Source: Firmicutes bacterium CAG:449
Lineage (GTDB): Bacteria > Bacillota_I > Bacilli_A > RFN20 > CAG-449
Reading direction: 5' to 3'
Length of the DNA stretch: 11,694 bases
Assembly (NCBI GenBank): GCA_000432895.1
Contig: FR889369.1
Location: forward strand, 1 to 11,694
Shown: piece by piece, positions 6,678 through 11,694 of the stretch
Layout: the number at the start of each line of letters is the position of its first letter
How positions within the stretch are numbered: position 1 is the first letter of the stretch
The notes under the pieces: generated by a model
What the model was told of the DNA's origin: nothing
The model's input: the letters and a program-made list of their open reading frames with translations, nothing else
Database searches by the model: none
Translations under genes and position numbers: made by a program

Positions 6678-7505
6678 ATGTATATAAATTTTAATAGTTT
6701 AATCGAAATAAAATTTGAAATAAACATTTTTTCTTTATTTTCTTTTCTAGCGGGAATACTTGCTGGATTTATTATTTTAGGATTAATTTATCTTTTAAAT
6801 TGCTTACTTTCATTAAAGAAAAAAACAATTAAAATCAATAAAGAAATAAAAAATATCTCTGAAAATGATATTAAAGATATTATTCATAAATATCAAGATG
6901 CATTTAACGATGAAAAAAGAAGAAGAAAAAATATTCCTTTTGATTATTTTAGATCTACTATTTACGATATGATGGTGGAAATCGCTAGTAAATTTTATCC
7001 TAAATCAAAAAAACCTTTAATGGAATTATCTTTACATGAATTAATTTTGTTAGATCAATATATTGTAAAAAAATTAGATGATTTACTTTCAAAAAAAGGA
7101 ATTAGTTTATTTAAAAATTTAAAATTATCTACAATTATGAATTTAGTTGATAAAAAAACTACAATTGATAATAATGCTTTAGTAAGAAATGCCAAGAAAT
7201 TTAAGTTTAAAGAAATATATGGTTTTGCCTTAACTTTAATAAATATTATTAATCCATATTTTTGGTTCAAAAAAATTGTTATTAATCCATCCATTAATCT
7301 TTTGTTAAATAAAGTTTTTCTTGTTTGTTATTCTATTATTGGTGAAGAAACATATAATGTTTATTCTAAGCAAGCATTTGTTGAAGAAGATTCAAAACTA
7401 AAAGAATTATTAAATACAATTGATAAACAAAGTGAAAAAATTAAAAAAGAAGGCTTATTAGTTAATCAAGTAAGCGAAGAAAAAATTAAAAAAGAAAAAA
7501 ACTAA
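6678..7505 (+). CDS. Membrane-anchored protein of unknown function, 275 residues
   Basis: No family is recognised. One strong membrane helix lies near the N-terminus (about 16-46), with no cleavable signal peptide visible, followed by a basic, helix-rich domain (about 47-235) and a highly charged, probably coiled-coil tail (236-275, rich in K and E). The basic residues right after the helix (LKKKTIKINK) suggest that the bulk faces the cytoplasm. Conserved-looking blocks are the FNDEKRRRKNIPFDYF stretch (76-91), LSLHELILLDQYIVKKLDDLL (117-137, helical) and INPYFWFKKIVINPS (191-205). The ATG has an exceptionally strong ribosome binding site, GGGAGGGG, four bases upstream, suggesting high translation. 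It stands alone between tRNA-Thr and a bidirectional terminator. Its role cannot be assigned. Confidence 0.85.
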   Translation: MYINFNSLIEIKFEINIFSLFSFLAGILAGFIILGLIYLLNCLLSLKKKTIKINKEIKNISENDIKDIIHKYQDAFNDEKRRRKNIPFDYFRSTIYDMMVEIASKFYPKSKKPLMELSLHELILLDQYIVKKLDDLLSKKGISLFKNLKLSTIMNLVDKKTTIDNNALVRNAKKFKFKEIYGFALTLINIINPYFWFKKIVINPSINLLLNKVFLVCYSIIGEETYNVYSKQAFVEEDSKLKELLNTIDKQSEKIKKEGLLVNQVSEEKIKKEKN

Positions 7506-7559
7506 GACTAGAAGATTTTTTAACGGGGATATTCTATGAAATCTAATCTTAGTTTTTTT
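7494..7559. terminator. Bidirectional terminator between the 275-residue protein gene and the kinase gene
   Basis: AACTAAGA (7500-7507) pairs with TCTTAGTT (7547-7554). The stem is extended by TAG...ATTT / AAATCTA with a three-base bulge, closing a loop that contains ACGGGGAT. T-runs follow on the plus side (7553-7559) and, reading the minus strand, opposite the A-run before 7500. The TAA stop of the plus gene (7503-7505) is inside the left arm. It can serve both convergent transcripts. Confidence 0.85.
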
Positions 7560-7624
7560 AAGGGATTTTTTGCTTACAAGAAGCAAAGTAGATAATATGT
7601 AGCTTAACTACAAGATTATTTTAT
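7494..7624 (-). ncRNA. Candidate small RNA at the 3' end of the kinase gene
   Basis: Predicted only from layout. On the minus strand, four 11-bp-phased GTT(T/A)A repeats lead to TATATT (7636-7631) and then a segment with three hairpins. These are TGTAG/CTACA extended by ATAAT/ATTAT (7619-7592), TTTGCTT/AAGCAAA (7587-7569), and the terminator (7554-7500). Unpaired C-rich motifs ATCCCTT (about 7566-7560) and ATCCCCGTT (about 7530-7522, in the terminator loop) stand out in this AT-rich DNA and could pair with Shine-Dalgarno sequences. The alternative is that it is only the 3' untranslated region of the kinase mRNA. Confidence 0.4.
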
Positions 7625-7630
7625 TTTTTT
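7592..7630 (+). terminator. Possible second plus-strand terminator-like hairpin
   Basis: The TGTAG / CTACA stem with loop CTTAA is extended by ATAAT / ATTAT and followed on the plus strand by a T-rich run to 7630. It may back up the terminator at 7494-7559. On the minus strand it has no T-run and would simply be the first hairpin of the candidate small RNA. Confidence 0.35.
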
Positions 7631-7672
7631 AATATAAACTTTATTTTAACTTTATTTAAACTTAATTTAAAC
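7631..7672 (-). promoter_or_regulatory. Four-copy 11-bp direct-repeat array, SaeR/OmpR-type operator candidate
   Basis: Read on the minus strand: GTTTA-N6-GTTTA-N6-GTTAA-N6-GTTTA, with the four G residues at 7672, 7661, 7650 and 7639, each exactly 11 bases apart. OmpR/PhoB-family regulators bind direct repeats of this period, and the SaeR site GTTAA-N6-GTTAA is nearly the same. The last copy runs into TATATT (7636-7631), a possible -10. The array spans the kinase stop codon (7664-7662). Confidence 0.5.
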
Positions 7673-8729
7673 TTTTGCTACTTTTATTAGAAAATTTAAT
7701 TGTAAACTTAGAGCCTTTGTTAACTTCTGATTCAACTTCAATCTCTGCATTACATAATTGTAATATTTTCGTGACAATCGTTAAACCTAATCCATTACCT
7801 TCTTTGTTGTGAGATGTTTCACCTTGATAAAATCTTTCAAAAATATGTTTTTTAGTTTCTTCATCCATTCCACATCCATGATCAACAATAGTTACCACTA
7901 CTTCTTTTTTTATTTGTAAATAAACCCCAATAGTAGAATTTTCATAAGAATATTTTATTGCATTTGATAATAGATTATCCCAAACATGTGATAAAAGCAT
8001 TTCATCAGAATAAAGAATACACTCTTCTAAATCAATATCTAAATCAAGATGTTTTTCTTCTATGCGATCGGTCAAATTAACAATGCACATTCTAATTTGT
8101 TCATCAAGACGAAAAAATTTCTTTTCAACTTTTACATTCTTATTATCAAGTCGACTAATTTTTAAAACGTTAGAAACTAAAGTTGAAATGTTATCAATTG
8201 AAGTATTAATCATATCCATACTTTTTTGTTTTTCTTCTTCTGAAATAGATGGACTTTCTAAAATATTAATATTACTTCTAATTACACTTAAAGGTGTTTT
8301 AAATTCATGAGAAACATTAGAAACAAAATCATTTGATAATGTTTCTATTTTATTTAATTCTTTAACCATTTGATTAAAGCTATCAATAGCATTTTGTAAT
8401 TCTGGAATAGAAGAAGAATCTTTTATAGAAATAGAAAAATTACCTTTAGCAACTTTTTTTGAAGCATCAGATAAAGAAACTAATGGTTCAAATAATTTCC
8501 CAACAAAATAATAACAAACAAAAGTAGACAAAATACTAGAAGCAATATATGAAGAAACTATTGTTAAAATTAAAGCATTAATTTGATTGTTAACTAACCA
8601 TTTACCAAATGGAGTAATCATAATAATTCCCATTATAGTTATTAATAATAGTAAATTAGTAATAAAACATAAAAAGACAAGTAGAGTAATTTGAATATAT
8701 AATTTTTTTGGTTTTTTTGTTCTAGTCAT
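7662..8729 (-). CDS. Sensor histidine kinase with very short extracytoplasmic loop (SaeS-like architecture)
   Basis: 355 residues. Two membrane helices (about 10-37 and 51-76) are joined by only about a dozen residues. A HAMP linker follows (about 77-130), then a HisKA domain with phospho-accepting H141 (SNVSHEFKTP). The HATPase_c domain has an N-box with N252/N256 (WDNLLSNAIKYS), G1 box DHGCGM (283-288), F-box IFERFYQG (296-303) and G2 box GNGLGL (311-316). All catalytic boxes are intact. The lack of an external sensor domain is the plan of intramembrane-sensing kinases such as SaeS, which detect envelope stress or a membrane partner. The ATG overlaps the response regulator stop by 8 bases (ATGACTAG), so the pair is co-transcribed and probably coupled. 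An 11-bp repeat array lies across its stop codon. Confidence 0.93.
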   Translation of the reverse strand: MTRTKKPKKLYIQITLLVFLCFITNLLLLITIMGIIMITPFGKWLVNNQINALILTIVSSYIASSILSTFVCYYFVGKLFEPLVSLSDASKKVAKGNFSISIKDSSSIPELQNAIDSFNQMVKELNKIETLSNDFVSNVSHEFKTPLSVIRSNINILESPSISEEEKQKSMDMINTSIDNISTLVSNVLKISRLDNKNVKVEKKFFRLDEQIRMCIVNLTDRIEEKHLDLDIDLEECILYSDEMLLSHVWDNLLSNAIKYSYENSTIGVYLQIKKEVVVTIVDHGCGMDEETKKHIFERFYQGETSHNKEGNGLGLTIVTKILQLCNAEIEVESEVNKGSKFTIKFSNKSSKSLN

Positions 8730-9399
8730 GATTTTTTACAGCCTTATAGCCTAATCCACGAATTGTTACAATTGTAAAATCAGGATTATTTTTAAATTTA
8801 TCTCTTAATCTATTAATATGAGTATCGACAGTTCTTTCTTCACTTGTTGAATAAATTCCCCAAAATTCATCCATCAATTGAACTCTAGTAAAGATCTTAT
8901 TTTCATATGAAAGTAATTTAAACAAGATTTGAAACTCTTTTTGAGGTAATTCATAAGTTTGACCATTAGTAAAAATAGTTAAAGAATCAGCATCTAAAAT
9001 TGTGTTTCGAAAAGATAATTTATGTTCATTAGAAATTTTTGCTCTTCTAAACAAAGAAGTAATTCTTAAATCTAATTCATTTAAATCAATTGGTTTAACC
9101 ATATAATCATCAGCGCCTGATTTAAAACCAGCTTCTTTATCCGAATATTGGTCCTTAGCCGAAATAATTAAAACTGGAACATCTATTTTTCTATATCGAA
9201 GTTCTTTAATAAAATCAATACCATTCATATATGGCATCATAATATCGGTTATAATTAAATCAACTTGGTATTTATCAAGTTCTTGTAAGGCATATTTAAC
9301 TGAATAAGAACAATTTACATCATAGCCTTTTTTTGTTAAAAAAACTTTAATACTATCACTTAAGGAAATATCATCTTCCACAACTAAAATCTTAAACAT
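8722..9399 (-). CDS. Response regulator, OmpR/PhoB family
   Basis: 225 residues, full length for the family. The receiver domain (1-115) has acidic pocket E8/D9/D10, phospho-acceptor D52 (LIITDIMMP), S80 in the T/S switch position and K102 (VKP). The winged helix DNA-binding domain (about 128-222) has the characteristic recognition region around RTVDTHINRLRDKF (189-202) and the C-terminal hairpin IRGLGYKAV. It should be phosphorylated by the kinase gene that overlaps its end, and its family binds paired direct repeats at 11-bp spacing. ATG start with GGAG eight bases upstream. A weak -10 candidate, TACAAT, lies at 9427-9422 on the minus strand. No GTTAA-type repeats are seen in its own upstream region. 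Confidence 0.95.
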   Translation of the reverse strand: MFKILVVEDDISLSDSIKVFLTKKGYDVNCSYSVKYALQELDKYQVDLIITDIMMPYMNGIDFIKELRYRKIDVPVLIISAKDQYSDKEAGFKSGADDYMVKPIDLNELDLRITSLFRRAKISNEHKLSFRNTILDADSLTIFTNGQTYELPQKEFQILFKLLSYENKIFTRVQLMDEFWGIYSTSEERTVDTHINRLRDKFKNNPDFTIVTIRGLGYKAVKNHD

Positions 9400-9531
9400 T
9401 TCTCTTTCTCCATTTTTCTATATTGTAAAATATTTTTTTTATTATTCATAGCGAAAAAAAATTTTTTAATATTTTATATTTAAAAAAAATAAATATCGTG
9501 ACAAAATAATATATAGAAAGGAATTGTATTT
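9400..9531. other. Divergent intergenic region between the response regulator and the 77-residue membrane protein
   Basis: 132 extremely AT-rich bases that must hold both divergent promoters. Candidate -10 boxes are TACAAT on the minus strand (9427-9422) and TAATAT on the plus strand (9507-9512), neither with a convincing -35. The GCG at 9451-9453 and CGTGAC at 9497-9502 are the only GC-containing islands. No gene or structured RNA is seen. Confidence 0.4.
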
Positions 9532-9765
9532 ATGAAAGATTTAGTAAAAACATTAGAAGGTTTACCTTGGATTGTTAGAGTTTTATTAACACTTATCTGG
9601 GGTGCTTATGGAAACTTATTAAGATTATTTAGATCACTTGCAAAAAAGAACACAATTGGTGTAATTCTTGCAGTTATCTTATTAATTTGTGGTGGTTTTT
9701 TCATTCTTTGGATTTGGGACCTTATCAGAGTTTTATTAGGAAAAGAAGTTTGGTGGATTGATTAA
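9532..9765 (+). CDS. Small membrane protein, 77 residues
   Basis: No family is recognised with confidence. Two hydrophobic segments are present: about 11-33 (LPWIVRVLLTLIWGAYGNLL) and 41-66 (TIGVILAVIL...), separated by the basic stretch RLFRSLAKKN (31-40). By the positive-inside rule the connecting loop is cytoplasmic. The protein ends in an amphipathic tail with tryptophans (KEVWWID). The ATG has GAAAGGA (9516-9522) nine bases upstream. It is divergent from the two-component genes and followed after two bases by a 64-residue reading frame. A link to envelope stress or to the kinase is plausible from position only; it could equally be an unrelated housekeeping membrane peptide. Confidence 0.75.
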   Translation: MKDLVKTLEGLPWIVRVLLTLIWGAYGNLLRLFRSLAKKNTIGVILAVILLICGGFFILWIWDLIRVLLGKEVWWID

Positions 9766-9767
9766 TC

Positions 9768-9962
9768 TTGTACTATAACTATCATGGAATAATAAAAAGC
9801 AAAATAAAAAAAGGAGAACTATTATCTTATCAAATTGTCGATAAGTATAATAACATCTCTCCTTGTTTATTATTATTTTTTAAAAATGAAGTTAAACCTA
9901 TTAGAGAATATCGTTTTCACGAATATTTAGAATTAATAGATATTTACTATAAAAGACCTTAG
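9768..9962 (+). CDS. Small hypothetical protein, 64 residues
   Basis: Soluble, no recognised family. The composition looks like real protein, with a beta-rich start, a central hydrophobic strand (PCLLLFFKNE, about 32-41) and an aromatic-rich end (YRFHEYLELIDIYY). The start TTG lies two bases after the upstream stop, with an imperfect GGTGG motif about 11 bases before it; no in-frame ATG is available apart from this region. It is probably translated by coupling with the 77-residue membrane protein. The TAG stop is the loop of a bidirectional terminator and overlaps the stop codon of the convergent lyase gene, which supports a real gene end here. Function unknown. Confidence 0.6.
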   Translation: MYYNYHGIIKSKIKKGELLSYQIVDKYNNISPCLLLFFKNEVKPIREYRFHEYLELIDIYYKRP

Positions 9963-9973
9963 AGGTCTTTTTT
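9951..9973. terminator. Bidirectional terminator whose loop carries both stop codons
   Basis: AAAAGACCT (9951-9959) pairs perfectly with AGGTCTTTT (9963-9971) around the three-base loop TAG. On the plus strand a run of six T follows (9968-9973); on the minus strand only four T follow, so it is stronger rightward. The loop is the stop codon of the 64-residue gene, and the minus-strand lyase stop (9961-9959) overlaps it. Confidence 0.9.
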
Positions 9974-11122
9974 GTTTACAAAAAATTTTAATCTATTCAA
10001 TCCATCAAGAACATTTTTTCTTGAAGTAGCAATATTCATTCTAATAAACTTTTTACCATTTGTTCCATATTCTTCACCTTCAGAAACATAAAGACCAGTA
10101 CTTTCACGAAGATTTTTACAAAATGAAACTGAATCATTACTAATAGAAGAAATATCAATCCACACTAAATATGTGGCATCAGAATGAATAACTTTTAATG
10201 AAGGAATATTTTTATTAATAAAATTCTCAACAAAATCTTTATTATTAAAAAGATATTCGTTGAGTTGATTTACCCATTCTTCACCATATTTAAACGCGGC
10301 AATATTAGCGCTTATTGCAAAGAAATTAGGCTCAGCTACTTCATCAGTATTTAATCCTCTCCATACTTTATGATATAAAAATGGATCATTAACAATAACA
10401 CATGCTGATTGAAGTCCCGCTAAATTAAATGTTTTTGAAGCTGCTAAACAGGTAATTGAATTTATATAACATTTTTCACTTACAGAAGCAAAAGGAATAT
10501 ATTCTTTATGTGGTCTAGTTATGTCACAATGAATTTCATCAGAAATAACATAGACATGATATTTAAAACATAATTCACCTATTTTTTCTAATTCTTCTTT
10601 AGTAAAAATTTTTCCTACAGGATTATGTGGATTACATAAAATCATTAATGATGTTTGTTTGTTAGCTAATTTTTCTTCTAAATCAACAAAATCAATTTCA
10701 TATTGATAATTTTTATAAATTAAATTACTTGCTAAAACATTTCTACCATTATTTAAAATCGAATTATAAAAAATATTATAAACTGGTGAAAGAACTACAA
10801 CATTTTCACCTACAGAAGTAATTTTTCTAACAATAGAAGAAATAGCGGCCACCACACCAGTAGAAAAAATCATATTTTCTTTTTTAAAAGTAAAATGATG
10901 TCTTTTTTTCCACCAAGAAATAATACTTTCAAAAAATTCATCTGGAATAATTGAATATCCATAAGCTCCAATACTAGCTCTTTTTTGGATTTCTTCTTGA
11001 ACTTCTTTACAAGTTGGAAAATCCATATCCGCGACCCACATTGGTAGTTCATTATCTAGAACATCCCATTTTAAAGAAGAAGTATTTCTTCTATTTACAA
11101 TCTCATCAAAATTGTATTTCAT
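9959..11122 (-). CDS. MalY/PatB-type PLP-dependent C-S lyase (cystathionine beta-lyase-like aminotransferase fold)
   Basis: 387 residues, the normal length for the MalY/PatB group of fold-type I PLP enzymes. The lysine forming the PLP Schiff base is K230 in CLAASKTFNLAGLQ. Other active-site landmarks are N164 and N167 (LCNPHNPVGKIF), D195 with SDEIHCD (194-200), and R361 (FIRMNIATSR), which binds the substrate carboxylate. The N-terminus (TSSLKWD...LPMWVADMDF, about 14-35) is typical of this group. The likely reaction is beta-elimination from cystathionine or cysteine, giving pyruvate, ammonia and a thiol, so roles in methionine or sulfur-compound metabolism are possible. The exact substrate is not readable. 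The ATG overlaps the upstream TGA (ATGA), and GAGGAAG provides its ribosome binding site inside the upstream gene. Confidence 0.92.
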   Translation of the reverse strand: MKYNFDEIVNRRNTSSLKWDVLDNELPMWVADMDFPTCKEVQEEIQKRASIGAYGYSIIPDEFFESIISWWKKRHHFTFKKENMIFSTGVVAAISSIVRKITSVGENVVVLSPVYNIFYNSILNNGRNVLASNLIYKNYQYEIDFVDLEEKLANKQTSLMILCNPHNPVGKIFTKEELEKIGELCFKYHVYVISDEIHCDITRPHKEYIPFASVSEKCYINSITCLAASKTFNLAGLQSACVIVNDPFLYHKVWRGLNTDEVAEPNFFAISANIAAFKYGEEWVNQLNEYLFNNKDFVENFINKNIPSLKVIHSDATYLVWIDISSISNDSVSFCKNLRESTGLYVSEGEEYGTNGKKFIRMNIATSRKNVLDGLNRLKFFVNKKDL

Positions 11123-11694
11123 TTTTCTTCCTCAATAATTGTTTTACTTGGATCAATTAATTTTTCATCTAAAATTAATTCTTTAATTTTTTTTGCTTTA
11201 ATAGTTCCAGAAATTGGATTTTTTACACTATCAATATTGGAATTTATTTCTGCATTAACTGTTGAAAACTCAAAACATAAATCAGTATTTAATAATTTAC
11301 AATTAACCATTTTAATATTATCCATATAACACATGCCTTGATTAGAATCAATAACACAATTAATAAAAGTAATGTTTTTAGAATTCCAACCTAAATATTC
11401 ACCAATAATAGTCGAATCATATACTACAACGTTTTCACAATTCCAAAAAGAATCTTTTGATAACATTTTTGCATGATGAATTTCAACATTCTTTGCTCCA
11501 TCAAAAGCATAATTACCATCTAAAGAAAAATCTTTAACAATGATATCTTTACTATTCATTAAGAAATAATCCCCTTTAGCGGACACCTCTTCTAAATGAA
11601 TATTTTGACAATTCCATAAAGTTTCACTAGCATTAGGTAAAGTAACATTCTTTAAAGTAATTTTACTTGCTCTTCTAAACATTTTAGGAGCTTC
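11119..11694 (-). CDS. DUF3737-family right-handed beta-helix protein, 5' end outside the window
   Basis: The visible part is the C-terminal 191 residues. The reading frame stays open to the window edge: the codons before the first internal ATG (11680-11682) read E-A-P-K, as expected in the middle of a DUF3737 protein (EAPK-FRR). So that ATG is not the start, and roughly 90-100 residues probably lie beyond the edge, judging from the usual family length. The sequence consists of short repeated strands with N, C and W at turn positions (ETLWNCQNI, DSFWNCENVVVYDS, YLGWNSKNITFINC, KMVNCKL), characteristic of a stacked beta-helix. The biochemical role of the family is not known to me. It overlaps the lyase start by four bases, so the two are translated together. 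Confidence 0.88.
   Translation of the reverse strand, partial: EAPKMFRRASKITLKNVTLPNASETLWNCQNIHLEEVSAKGDYFLMNSKDIIVKDFSLDGNYAFDGAKNVEIHHAKMLSKDSFWNCENVVVYDSTIIGEYLGWNSKNITFINCVIDSNQGMCYMDNIKMVNCKLLNTDLCFEFSTVNAEINSNIDSVKNPISGTIKAKKIKELILDEKLIDPSKTIIEEEK

Noticed and set aside
7055..7294. 79-codon open frame on the minus strand
   Set aside because: It is a mirror frame of the 275-residue protein gene, with no Shine-Dalgarno sequence and no independent signal.
8062..8310. 82-codon open frame on the plus strand
   Set aside because: It is opposite the HisKA/HATPase coding region of the kinase, whose catalytic motifs show that the minus strand is the coding one.
10870..11052. 60-codon open frame on the minus strand
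   Set aside because: It is a shifted frame inside the N-terminal part of the C-S lyase gene, rich in K and F as expected from AT-rich shadow frames.
11680..11682. ATG as the start of the DUF3737 gene
   Set aside because: The frame remains open to the window edge and the preceding codons (EAPK) fit the interior of the family, so this is an internal methionine.
1..11694. Mycoplasma genetic code (TGA as tryptophan)
   Set aside because: Tryptophan is encoded by TGG throughout and TGA is used as a stop at 846-848 (inside a terminator) and in the ATGA overlap at 11119-11122.

Overview
The window is very AT-rich DNA with strong AGGAGG-type ribosome binding sites, short intergenic gaps and tightly overlapping operon genes. 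TGA is used as a stop (848; 11119-11121) and tryptophan is always TGG, so the standard bacterial code applies and not the Mycoplasma code. This suits a low-GC Bacillota/Mollicutes-related bacterium, such as an uncultured gut Bacilli or Acholeplasma-like lineage. The lineage is an inference from composition and gene families. No phage, transposase, CRISPR or plasmid genes are visible.

Layout. 72-2385 (+): a NYN-domain putative ribonuclease ending in an intrinsic terminator, a FucP-like MFS transporter, and a 92-residue hypothetical protein that looks leaderless. 6346-2386 (-): a MarR regulator followed by two ABC half-exporters. The three genes are translationally coupled and sit behind a near-consensus promoter with an imperfect palindrome downstream; this looks like a self-repressed multidrug or peptide exporter operon. 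6593-6518 (-): tRNA-Thr(UGU) with its own terminator. 6678-7505 (+): an unrecognised membrane-anchored protein with a very strong ribosome binding site. 9399-7662 (-): an OmpR-family response regulator and a histidine kinase with almost no extracytoplasmic domain. 9532-9962 (+): a 77-residue membrane protein and a 64-residue hypothetical protein, divergent from the two-component genes. 11694-9959 (-): a DUF3737 beta-helix protein (5' end outside the window) overlapping a MalY/PatB-type PLP C-S lyase.

The most unusual part is the 3' end of the kinase gene. Four repeats of GTT(T/A)A at an exact 11-bp period lie across the kinase stop codon, pointing down the minus strand. The spacing and core match the SaeR operator of staphylococci (GTTAA-N6-GTTAA), and the kinase has the SaeS-like plan (two membrane helices, a very short loop, HAMP). 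Just downstream come a TATATT -10 candidate, two hairpins, C-rich unpaired stretches and a bidirectional terminator. Together these could be a response-regulator-controlled small RNA of about 125-130 nt. This is a hypothesis from sequence only.

Genes are packed so closely that terminators are built into gene ends: at 831-867, 7494-7559 and 9951-9973 the stop codon lies in the loop or stem of the terminator hairpin.
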